Part shown: piece by piece, positions 30,571-40,716 of the stretch
Position numbering within the stretch: position 1 is the first letter of the stretch
Layout: every line of letters starts with the position of its first letter
Assembly (NCBI GenBank): GCA_027625915.1
Contig: JANTQA010000047.1
Span: 14,694,001-14,758,000 of the forward strand
DNA: 64,000 nucleotides
Direction: 5' to 3'
DNA from: Anaeramoeba flamelloides
Lineage: Eukaryota; Metamonada; Anaeramoebidae
Position numbers and translations under genes: made by a program
Notes under the pieces: generated by a model
Told to the model about the DNA's origin: nothing
What the model saw: the letters and a program-made list of their open reading frames with translations, nothing else
Database searches by the model: none

Positions 30571-31832
30571 GAAAAATTTATTTTCAAGATTACGGAACTT
30601 TTAAGATTTTTTTTCCTTTCATAAAAAAACTAAATTGAAAAAACGAGTATGTACACCATTTAACCAACAGTCTTTATGATTTCGGATGCGTTTGAAAAAA
30701 TTCTAATATTTTCCATTTTCAAGTATTTCGGGCATTTTTTCAGGGATTCAAAGAAAAGAATTCAAAAAAAAATATTTGAACAAAAACAAAAGAAAAAGAA
30801 TTCATCAAAATTTTTAAAAAGTATTCCGAATAAATCAATACAAATTTAACTAAAAGTACTAAAAGTGTACAGTATTTCAAAAAAATGTCAACAATTTTTT
30901 ATTTTTTGTTTGTAGCACAAAGAAAAAACAAAAATCAGATTTCGATTTCCAAAATTTAGTTACATTATTTTTTTTAATCTGAGTATTATTTTTATGATTT
31001 GCTCTTTTCAAATAAGAAAAGATATTAATTTAAATAATAACTAAAGACGCTTAAGGTGTTTTTAATCTTATTCCTCAAAGATGAATTATTAACGGTGAAA
31101 TTTTCTCATTTGAAAAAACAATATTCCCCCAAACTTTTGGAAAAGGGTATATATATATATATATTCCTTTGCTATAGTCAGACAATTAAAGAAATTAATA
31201 AATTCTTTTCTTTCATTTTTCAATTAAATTAAAATGATCTTTTCAATGAGAAGATGGTGGAAAGGCAAAGCAATAGCTTCTTGTGAAAATGTTCATTTAT
31301 AATTAATTTTAGTTTATTTAGGGGAATATTTGAATTAAAAAATATCCTAAACACTTTTTTTTGAAGTGATCAAAATATTCAAAAATAAATAAAAATAATT
31401 ATCATGTGAAAATTAAAATCAATTATTCTCTATTTTAATTGAGAAAATTATTTTTTAATTTTTTTTAAAATTACTTCAAAACGAATACACCTTTTTCAAA
31501 TTGTTTTGTAAACAGTCACAAATAATTTACAAATTAATTAAAAATGAAATTTCATCAAGTAGAATGAAAAAAACGATATTTAGGTTACTTGATACGATAA
31601 ATAAAAGGTCGAAAATAAAGATTTATTCTTGTTTGAATGATAAGCATAATGTTTTTGAAATAAATCCTATTCATTCGAATACCACTCACAAACAATTAAA
31701 AAAGCAGTCACAAAGAAATTCACAGAGAGTTTAATTTTTGAAATTATTTAATTCAACAAAATTTCTTACCTTCTGTTCTGTTTTACTATTGTGTTTGTAA
31801 TAAGAACGTATTTTTTTGACAACATTTTCAAA

Positions 31833-32263
31833 TTAATTTGACAACTGATTTGAGAATTGGGGTATAGAATTCACAAAATTAACACCAACTGAATGTGGGT
31901 TGAAATTGTTTTTGAAATCAATTATTATTTTTTTATTAGAGTGGTTTTTTTTTTTTTGTGAAATATTTAAATGAAAATGTTGTGAAGATGATAAATTTTA
32001 ATAGATCGAAACAAGTAAAGTATTTATTGGCTATCTTTAAAAACTCGGTCTATAATTTAATAAAATTTTTGGGAAATAAGGCTTGTCAAAATTTTTATTT
32101 TAATATTGAAATTTGAGTTTGAGATTTACCTGATGAATTATCATAAGAAAAAGATTGATAATTTTTTATTTTATTTTTAATACTTTTTGATTTTTTAGAC
32201 TTTTTACTTTTTCTAAATCTCCTTGAAGTTGTTTGGGTTCCTGCGGTTACTTCGGTTCCTTCA
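31833..32263 (-). CDS. 3' end of an unrecognised spliced gene (2 terminal exons)
   Basis: Exon 32130..32263 reads SEGT..-type sequence: EGTEVTAGTQTTSRRF, then a basic stretch RKSKKSKKSKSIKNKIKN and SFSYDNSS. A GTAAAT donor and CATTCAG acceptor join it in phase 1 to 31833..31888, which reads GVNFVNSIPQFSNQLSN and stops. Matching phases and mixed codon use support a real gene, perhaps with a nuclear protein tail rich in Ser and Lys. The upstream exons were not found. The region 32330-32480 upstream carries a degenerate 20-bp repeat (AAGTTT..AAGATC) rather than an obvious exon. Confidence 0.4.
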
Positions 32264-33459
32264 CTTTTTGTTTTTTTTAAGTGTTTGGAGGGGGTACAAG
32301 GTATAAAAAATCATTATTAGAATTAATCTTGTTCGGGTAAGATCTTTTCCGAAATAAACTTGTTCTGATTAGATCTTAACCAAACTTAACTTGATCTTGA
32401 GTAAACTTAAGAGAATTGAACGCAACTAAAGCGATTTTGTAGCAAACAGAACTTAACCGAATCGAAATGAATCAACATTTGCATACAATCTGTCGTGGGT
32501 ATCTTGTATTGAATTAAGACACTCAAGTTTGTATTTTGTACGTTATTTTACAAAAATAAGATTTGGGAAACTTGAAAAAAAGAAAGAAAAAATAAAATCA
32601 AAGCAACGAAAAAGAAAAGTTCAAACACAAATTCTCATTCCTAAAAAGCAGCACTCTGTTGATATGTTATATCTATAAAGTATTCAAAAATAATTTGAAG
32701 ACTTTCAGGGATCAAATTTTTCATTTAAAAGTTATTTAGCATGTGAAAAGGCTGTTGTTATTTGCGTGGATTAATTACTTTAAAATTTTGATTTTTATTC
32801 AAATGGAAAATTCTATTCTTTATTTTTTTTTCTTTTTTTTTATTATTCTTTTACTTTCTTTCATTTCAGAAAACTAAATTGAGTTTCAAATACTTCTAAT
32901 GACTGTAATTAAAAGATTCTTTTGACTACTCTTTGAATTAGGAGTCAAAATTTAGTCACTTCAAAACTCTCTCCCTAACAGATTAAGAGTTCTTGAGCAC
33001 TTAACCCTTACCAATAAATCCTACTTTCTTTCATTTCTTTCTTTTCTTTCTCTTTTCCCTCCTATTTTTAAAAATATTTTTTATTTATTTTTCTTTTATA
33101 AAAAAATAAAAAGTTAAAAACACTGGTCTTAAAATAAAATCAATCAATAATTTTTTATTTTTTTGATGAAATACATATCATCAAAAAAACATTACTAAAA
33201 TTAAATTCATTTTAATAAATTTAGATTTTTCGAAAAGCAAAATACCATTTTTCCATTAGAACTAAGTTATAAAAATATAAATTGAAAAAAAAATTTTTTT
33301 TTATCAAAAAACTTTTATCGGATGAGCAAGTTTATCATTTTGAAATTTGGGTATATCAGTGTTTTTCAATCTAAAACTATTTTTGAAAGTTCGAATCTTA
33401 TGAAAAAGAAAAAAAAAAAAAAAAATTAATTCCTGACATATTCACGTCTTCAGGTTTGA

Positions 33460-33830
33460 CTCAATTTTTTTCATTATTTTAAAATGATTTTCAAATCATC
33501 TTGATCTAAACCCCAATCCAAAATTTTTAAAATATATAAAAATTCAATTTTTGACAAAAAAAAATCTTTTTTAATAAATTACTAGCGAAATACCAAATTA
33601 CAGCCACTAATTAATTGTAATGTTAACAATTATTTATCATTTTACAATGCCCACAAAACAAAAAAATAAAAAATTATAAATACTAAATAAAAAAAGATTG
33701 TATTCCAAAATTTTGGAGAGAGAATAACTCAAAAAAAAATGTATTGGTAAATTTGTTGAAATTTCACGAACAATTAGACCAATATTTATTTGAATACCTC
33801 ATTAGATTTGAAGTATATCACTTTTCATAA
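33460..33830. repeat. dispersed repeat R5, copy 1
   Basis: This aligns in direct orientation with 54970..55330 (shared AAATACCAAATTA, CCACTAATT, ATGTTAACAATT, AAAATTTTGGAGAGAG and TTGGTAAATTT). A third, weaker echo is near 45480..45545. No coding frame is seen. Confidence 0.55.
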
Positions 33831-34104
33831 TCTAATATTGTGGTTTTTTGGTAAATGAAATAAAAAATATTGCTATTATGAATACAGAAAAAAAATTTGA
33901 TTTTAGCGACAAGTTCAAAAAAGATCTAATTTCAATATAATAAAAAATTTTTCATTTTTAATCTATTGTGTAGATCTTGGAGTTGTTTTAAATAATTTTG
34001 ATAAAAACAATTTTAAGTATATACAGAATATGTAAAAATGTTATTGTTTTTTCCAGGTAGTTGTTGAAACGTTGACTTTTTAACATTAATAAACATCCAT
34101 ATTG

Positions 34105-34560
34105 TAAAGTGCTGTAGAGTTTCATCAAGTAACATAGAGTTCCTAGGTTTTTTTTAATTTTTTAAATTAAAAAAACGCTAACAACACTTTTCTTTATATT
34201 TTCTGTTTATTTGGAAAATCTATTGATTTTTCAAATAAACAGAAAACTGAAAAAACCTAGACCACTTCAGAAATAAAATAGAAAAACTCAAAAAAACCTA
34301 GAACACTTCAGAATTCAAAAGAATTAAGTAAAATCAAAGATTTAACTCGATTCTTTTAAAATCTTGAAAGCCTAACGAAGTTTTTTTTTATATTTTTCAA
34401 ATTAAAAGAAAATTTTTGAAATTCTTTTTTAATATCTCAAATTAAAAAAACACTAACAACACTTTTCTTAATATTTTCTGTTTTTTTGGAAAATCTATTG
34501 TTTTTTCAAATAAACAATAAAAGTTATCGATGGTTTTATTATTTTAAATTCTAGAAAACC
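34105..34560. repeat. hairpin / minisatellite repeat island, copy B
   Basis: Same block types as copy A: GTGCTGTAGAG and AGAGTTCCTAGG words, TATTTTCTGTTTATTTGGAA opposed to CAAATAAACAGAAAA, and AATCTATTG spacers. A second half (34380..34560) is a partial duplicate of the first. Confidence 0.65.
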
Positions 34561-34959
34561 AAAGTACAAAAAAATATTGAAAATCAAAAGATTCAACTAT
34601 TATTTTAAAGTTAAGAAATTATACAAATTATTTAAACATATACTTCTTCTTTTATGAATGAAAATAAATAATAATTTTGAAAATTGTGAAAAAAAAATAA
34701 ATAATTTAGATATTATTAAAGATTTGGATTTTGTTTTCTCTGAATTGCTCAGCCTATGAAAATAATCGTAAAACCTTGATTTCTGAAAAAAAAAAAAAAT
34801 TAATATATATCTAAAATATATTATTAAATAATAATATTTCTAATATTATTAATAAAAAAGATTCAATATCTTTATTAAAACTAAGTGAATAATAAAAATA
34901 TGTTTGAATCTTTTAAAAAATTTCTAAAGAAAGTTTGGGAATTTTGTGTGTGCCACCAA

Positions 34960-35425
34960 TTACCTAGCTTTTCCAGAATTTAAAAGAATTATGGAAAAGC
35001 TAACGGCGGTTTTCTGTTTTATCTGTAAAATCTATTGATTTTCTAATCAAAATAAAAGTTAAAAAAAAAAACTAACAACTCTCTTCTCGAGGTTTTTTTG
35101 TTTTATTCTGTGAAGTGTTCTAGGTTTTTTTTACTTTTTGAAATAAACAGAAAATTTCTTAAAATTTTCTGTTTATTTCGAAAAGTAAAAAAAAAACTAA
35201 TGAAAACCAATAGATTTTACAAATAAACAGAAAACTCAAGAAAAGCTAACGGGAAGTGCCGTCAAGTGCCGTAGAGTACCTAGCTTTTCCAGGGTTTGAA
35301 AGAATGGAGAAAAATCTTTGATTTTACTCAATTCTTTTGAATTCTGGAAAAGCTAACAACAGTTTTTTTTACTTGAAGAAATAAACCGAAAATACCTTAA
35401 ATTTTCGGTTTATTTTTTAAAGTAA
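34960..35425. repeat. hairpin / minisatellite repeat island, copy C
   Basis: The clearest island. It has TAGCTTTTCCAGAATTTAAA, a near-perfect palindrome centred near 35164 (AAATAAACAGAAAATTTC against its complement), GTGCCGTCAAGTGCCGTAGA at about 35258, a second palindrome built from GAATTGAGTAAAATC-type arms (35300..35350), and a third around 35385..35420. Upstream, 34720..34910 matches 54120..54270 in reverse complement. Confidence 0.75.
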
Positions 35426-35500
35426 AAAAAGCCCAACGGCAAATAAGGAGAATTAAATACTCCTCCCTTAAATTACAATAAATAAAAAATAAAATAAAAA

Positions 35501-35573
35501 CTATTCTTTTTCCTTTTTGCTATTAATGTAAACTATCCGCCTATCGTTCCCTTGTGTTAGTTCTTTCACAATA
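35501..35573 (-). CDS. orphan terminal exon, possibly the 3' end of the EF-hand gene
   Basis: After a TCTAACAG acceptor, 23 residues read IVKELTQGNDRRIVYINSKK plus KEKE and a TAG. The mixed codons look genuine. It lies downstream of the EF-hand gene on the same strand, but entry would be in phase 2 whereas the EF-hand third exon leaves in phase 1, so at least one exon between them would be needed. It may belong to a different gene. Confidence 0.3.
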
Positions 35574-35948
35574 CTGTTAGAATAAAATTATACTGGCTAA
35601 GTTTTATCCCAAAATTCCAATAAGGAAGCTTTATTAAATTTCTAAAAATATCATTATTAATAGACTTTGTGAAAATCTTTGAGGTTATTTTTTCAATGAC
35701 GAATAAATATCAGTAAAACGTTGTTGGGAACTTGAAATAAAAATTTTTATTTTTTAATTTGAAAACAACAGTATTTTCTGAATTTTTAGTTTTTAATCGT
35801 TTCAGATTAGTACTCATAAAAATAATGTTGAAAGATTGAAAAATAGATTTTGATATGGTGTTGCTGTTTTTTTTTTTTTTTTCATTTTGTTGATAATCAG
35901 AAAAATGGGAACAATCAAAAAGAAAGAAAAAAAAAAAAAAAATCATAC

Positions 35949-36110
35949 CTTGGAGGGTAATTTGGTCATCTTCACCTGATGGCATAAGTTTTATTAGATC
36001 ATTTACTTGGTTTGTTGTCAAAAAGTCATTACCTAAATTTGTAAGAACATGGATCAATTCAGATTTTGAAATCTTTTGATTACCGTCCTGTCAATTTGTT
36101 CACAGACACA

Positions 36111-36144
<34 letters not shown>

Positions 36145-36718
36145 ACGTGTTGTGTTGATAATAAGTTTGGGTTTAATTTGTTTTAGTGTTCGCTTCTCCA
36201 AAGAAGAACAAAGCAAATTAAAAAAAAAAAAAAAATTTAAAAAGAGAATTTACTTTGTCTAATTTTTGGAAAGCCTTATGGGTAAGGTTGTAATCCAATT
36301 TTGTTTCTGAGCTTTTTTGTAAAATGATTTTGAATTTGTCAAGATTAATAAGACTGAAAACACGAGCCAAGATTGAAAAAGAAGAAAATTAAACAAGAAA
36401 AAAGAAAAAGAACAAATTTTTTAATATCAAGTAAAATAAAAAGAAAAGATTTTTTAAAAGTATAAAAGGTGGATTTTGTTACCCTTTTGTTTCATCCTTA
36501 ACAACTTTAATTGTTTGTTTCATTTGGAAAGTCTTTTTTTTAACTTTCTTTTCTTTTTCTTTTTCTTTTTCTTTTTCTTTTTCGTTTTCTTTTTCGTTTT
36601 CTTTTTTTTCTTCTGAATTTTCTTCGGATCCTTCTTCTTTTTTTTTTTCATTTTTTTCATCACTTGAACTGGAACTAGAACTGGAACTTGAACTCGAAGA
36701 AGACTTTATAGTTTCCAT
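35949..36718 (-). CDS. EF-hand (calmodulin/centrin-like) protein with Ser/Lys/Glu-rich N-terminus, 3 exons identified, 3' end unresolved
   Basis: Exons are 36483..36718, 36254..36353 and 35949..36087, joined in phases 2 and 0. The protein begins with a poly-Ser tract and a long Lys/Glu-repeat segment, then LINLDKFKIILQ. It carries a canonical calcium loop across the second junction: LDK/DGNQKISKSEL has Asp at positions 1 and 3, Asn at 5 and Glu at 12. LIHVLTNLGNDFLTTNQVND leads to a second, degenerate loop, SGEDDQITLQ. Spacing of the pair is as in calmodulin, centrin or troponin C. The frame is open upstream of the ATG through KEQIDEKELDEF to an AAAG acceptor at 36760, so an earlier start exon is possible. 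A phase-compatible last exon at 35693..35730 would give 170 residues but has a weak C-terminus. Confidence 0.7.
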
Positions 36719-36760
36719 TTTAAACTCATCTAATTCTTTCTCATCTATTTGTTCTTTAAT

Positions 36761-39159
36761 CTTTAGATTTTTTTTTTAAAAAAATTGAAAAGAATTTTTA
36801 TTTGGTTGGTTTCTTTTTGTGGTTTTTTTTGGAAGAAAAGAAAAATTGGTTGGGGATTAAAAAAAATACAATTTCGATTAAGGTTTGAATTGGGTGACGT
36901 TGGTGGAGCGCTCTTAGTAAATTGATTGTTTCAGTAAATGATAATAATCCCTAAAGTTATTAAAAAAAATTGAAAAGAAACAAAAAAAAATTATAAGAAA
37001 CAAAAAAAATTTAAAAAAAGGTCGGTTGATCGCGTGAAGAAAAAAAAACACAAACGTCAAGGTTTTTATCATAAACTTTAAAACTTAATTCAACTTGATT
37101 TTCTTGTTGCATTATAAGTGAAATAAATTGAGAGGAAATTAAAAAAATGATATGTTTCCAAATATTTTTTGGACCTTTTCTTTAGTAAGTAAGAGCGCAC
37201 AAAGTAACTTTTTTTTCTTTCTAACAAGCCTTTAAAAGGAAGCTGTAAATCAGCCACAGAACGATCGTTTACATAATTAATACTATCTATTTTGAAATAA
37301 CTTATATTTAGTGATTGTTTCTTGATAATTTTAAAAAAAAAATTATAAAAAATATTAAACACTCGTTTTGTTGTTTGAGACTTTTATCTATAAAAATTTC
37401 CCCTTTTTTGATTTTTCAGATTTTAAAAAAAAAAATAAGAACTTTTCCTTTATTTTGAAGAAATAAAACAAGACTAAAAGTAAGGGAACTTGTCAGTTAC
37501 TTAAGGTCAAAAGAAACATTTAAAAGTTAAGTTTTTCAAAGAAACTAAATTAAAATTTTTGGATACTTTGGTATTAAAAAAGGGTATTATATTTTACGAG
37601 ATGAAATGGATCTTTTCAAAAAACTAAGAGTAAGGTATAAGTAACCTACAGAACAATAAAATTTTGTTCTTTCAATTGTTTGTTCTTTTGACGGAAAAAA
37701 AAATAGATACTTTAACCTGTTTTTTTTGGCCTCTTTTTAAAAGAAGAGAATTTCTTCATTTGCTAAAAGACAAATTAGCTAGGTTATTATTTCAAAATAA
37801 TAAATTTAGAGTCAATGTTTAATTATTGTTTTTAGATCGTGAGTTTTAATGAAAACATCACTCTACATTAATCAAAAAAAAAACACTTTTATTACATATT
37901 TATTATCCAAATATGTGTAAATGTGGTGTGTTCTTGTTTAAAAGTAATCTTGTTAAGTCTTTAATTTGGAATTTTGTTCATATTATTATAAATCATTTGT
38001 TGAAAAATAAATCTAACACTATTTTTATTCAGCTTTCCAAAAAATGTTTTAAAAATAATGATAAACTTTTCAATTTTTAATTCCTGGGAAATACAAAAAT
38101 TACAGTAACACCCTATACGAGAATTGCAAGATTTTGTTGATTTACTGTAATTCTTGGAATGTATTTTTTTTCGAAGTTGACTGAAAATTTTAATCTTTTT
38201 ATTTAACGATTAACAACAGGTTTTGTTTCATGTTTTGGTTTCTCTTTTTCAAATGGGTTTTTCATGATTTTGAGCAATCACCATTAATTTGTTAATTTTC
38301 AGAAAATCCAAATGCAAATTTTGTTCGATTGAGTTGATGGTTGACTGTGTATTAGTTTGTAAGAGTTCTGAAAAATTAGTATTTTTTCATAAAAGTTTTT
38401 TTTAATCCACATAGCAATATTTGAAATTTCAAGAATTCTTATAAAATTAGATTCATACATTGTAGAAAAAACAGTCAAGATTTTTGTTTATGTTCGTTAA
38501 TAGATGAAAAAATCTATAAATATTAAAACGAAATAATCATTATTTTTTCTTTTTATTTTTTAAAATTAATTTTTGGTTTATTTTTTAGTCTTCTGATCGT
38601 TATTCAAAACAACCAAAAAAATCAATATTTCAAGAGTTCTATTAACACCAAATCAACACACCAAAACACCAAAGTAGATTGGGAGGAAAAAAATGCAACT
38701 TTTTCCGGTTGAATAAAAATCCGTTAATCGAAAAAAAAAAAAGATCATCCCACTTTTACTTAGTTCATCACCAAATTCAATGGTAAACGAAATACGCTTT
38801 TAAGACACAAAGAACACAGACAGATAATCAAAAAAAATAGAATACAAGAAATCAAAAATAAGGGAGCTTGTTAAAAAAGTGGTTAGCTCAGAACTCAAAA
38901 ATAATTGAAGAACTTAACAACTCAACACAGCACAAACAAAATATTTTTAGTTTTTGAAGAAAACTTGGTAAAGTAAGAAACTTGAAAAAACTCGTATTTG
39001 AAAACTTTTTGAAAAATTTTTTCTCAAGTCTGAAGCCATGTTTTCAACACAACCCCACCAATTTTAGTCACTTTTTACAAGTAACTCAAATAGTATAAAA
39101 ACAAATTTTTTTTACTCTTTTCCATTTTTTGTTATTTGACATAAAAATTCAAATATTAA
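36761..39159. other. spacer between the EF-hand gene and PrimPol
   Basis: Divergent intergenic region expected to hold both promoters. A patch at 36.89-36.95 kb (GGGTGACGTTGGTGGAGCGC) is GC-richer than its surroundings. A 90-codon minus frame at 37090..37362 has partly plausible composition (VNDRSVADLQLPFKGLLERK) but no family and no neighbouring exon. Confidence 0.5.
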
Positions 39160-40716
39160 ATGTACAATTCACTCTTACCAGACAAATCTTTTCCAGGAAA
39201 TAAAGAAAATTTAAACAAGACTTCCTTTCATGTGCTGAAAAAAAGGCGAATTTGTGTTCAAAGAAGAACAAAACAGGAAATAAAAGTTAATCATGATTGT
39301 GATCACATTCACAAACAACAAAAAGTAAACACGTTAGTGAATCGATCAAAAGAGAAACAGACTGTTTCAAAAATTCAACCACAGAGATTTAAAATATATC
39401 GAAAGCAACAGGAAGCATTTGAGGTTCAAAAACAATTGTCAACAAAAGGAAACGAACACACCTTTCTTTTTACTTGCGAAAAGTCTTCAAGTGGAAAACG
39501 AATTTTTTATACTTTGTCATATGATCAATTTTGGGAATTGTACAAATTTACAAAACCAAAACAGCGCCACTACAACGAGATAATTGGTGAAGGATCAATT
39601 TGCAACCTTTATTACGATTTAGAGTTTTTAAAACGATTTAATCCAGATCTTAGCGGAGAAAGGCTAGTAGAAATCATCGTTAACCAGACGATTCATTATT
39701 TAAAAAAGATCTATGGAATTAATTTAGATCACTCAAATTTTATTATTCTCGACTCTTCGACAGACAAAAAGTATTCGGTGCATATGATTGTTAGAATGGG
39801 CAACATTTATTTTAAAAATTCAATACACACGGGGCGTTTTGTTTATTCACTTTTAAATGACACCAAGCATTTTCAGGAATTAATAGTGAATTCAGATAAC
39901 GGCGATCAAATACCGTTTATTGATTTATCAGTTTATTCAAAAAATCGCAATTTTAGATTGCTTGGCAATTCGAAATTTGGGAAATCAGCATTTTTTTCAG
40001 TTTCAAAATTAAATAAGTTCCCATTTAAAAATGAAAAGGAATTGCTCTATTTTTCGTTGGTTAGTAACACAGAATCAAATAGTTGCACAAAGATTTTAAA
40101 ATTTTCAAAAACCATTAAAATTGATTACTTCACGGGGAGAAAACAACAGGGAATCTACACGGAAGGTGGGGCAGAAGAAGAGAAAGATGAACACAAAAAC
40201 CAACCAACCAAGAAAAAAAAAGAAAAAGAGATTAAAGTTGAAAACAAAAAATTAAATGAAAAGGATCAACCCCCAATTCAGAATAATTACCATTATTTAT
40301 TTTTCTCTTCCAAAAACAATCAAAACTTTAAAACTTACTATGGTGCAAAATCAAATAGTGAAGTATTGGATCAATTCATTACAGATCAATTAAAGATGAG
40401 AGGACACGGTGGTGTTATTTATTCCACTTCATATGATTCAAAAAATGAAATAATTTCTTATGTTATTGCAAAAGATAGATATTGCCAAATTGCTCGAAGG
40501 ATTCATAAAAGTAACCACATCATCCTTTCTGTTGATTTAAACAAAGGCATTTGGTATCAAAGATGCTTCGACATTGATTGCAGAAAAAAAAAAGCCAATG
40601 TCCAAACACTTCCAAAAAGAATTCACTGTGTTGCTCGATTTGAAATTAATAACCCAATCTCAATTGACGATCTTATTAAAGTCCTTGAAAACGACAAAGT
40701 TTTATTAAAAAATTAA
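39160..40716 (+). CDS. PRIMPOL: PrimPol, archaeo-eukaryotic primase-polymerase
   Basis: This is an intronless frame of 518 residues. PrimPol makes primers and extends DNA, mainly to restart forks past lesions. The AEP catalytic blocks are complete. NLYYDLEF carries the metal-binding D-x-E (D153, E155). KYSVHMIVR carries the S-x-H motif (about 206-208). IDLSVYSKNRNFRLLGNSK carries the third acidic residue (D255) and nucleotide-binding arginines. The C-terminal UL52-type zinc ribbon is also present, YCQIARRIHKSNHI then WYQRCFDIDC, with the Cys/His/Cys/Cys ligands in the usual order. A lysine/glutamate-rich insert of about 50 residues separates the core from the zinc module. The RPA-binding acidic tail of the animal enzyme is not evident. 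It probably acts in the nucleus; a mitochondrial role is possible. Confidence 0.94.
   Translation: MYNSLLPDKSFPGNKENLNKTSFHVLKKRRICVQRRTKQEIKVNHDCDHIHKQQKVNTLVNRSKEKQTVSKIQPQRFKIYRKQQEAFEVQKQLSTKGNEHTFLFTCEKSSSGKRIFYTLSYDQFWELYKFTKPKQRHYNEIIGEGSICNLYYDLEFLKRFNPDLSGERLVEIIVNQTIHYLKKIYGINLDHSNFIILDSSTDKKYSVHMIVRMGNIYFKNSIHTGRFVYSLLNDTKHFQELIVNSDNGDQIPFIDLSVYSKNRNFRLLGNSKFGKSAFFSVSKLNKFPFKNEKELLYFSLVSNTESNSCTKILKFSKTIKIDYFTGRKQQGIYTEGGAEEEKDEHKNQPTKKKKEKEIKVENKKLNEKDQPPIQNNYHYLFFSSKNNQNFKTYYGAKSNSEVLDQFITDQLKMRGHGGVIYSTSYDSKNEIISYVIAKDRYCQIARRIHKSNHIILSVDLNKGIWYQRCFDIDCRKKKANVQTLPKRIHCVARFEINNPISIDDLIKVLENDKVLLKN

Noticed and set aside
35693-35730. Last exon of the EF-hand gene
   Set aside because: Phase fits but the resulting C-terminus is poor and an alternative frame of the same bases looks more coding-like; left unresolved.
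37090-37362. 90-codon minus-strand frame upstream of the EF-hand gene
   Set aside because: Partly plausible residues but a T-rich start, no family and no matching exons; left as unsupported.
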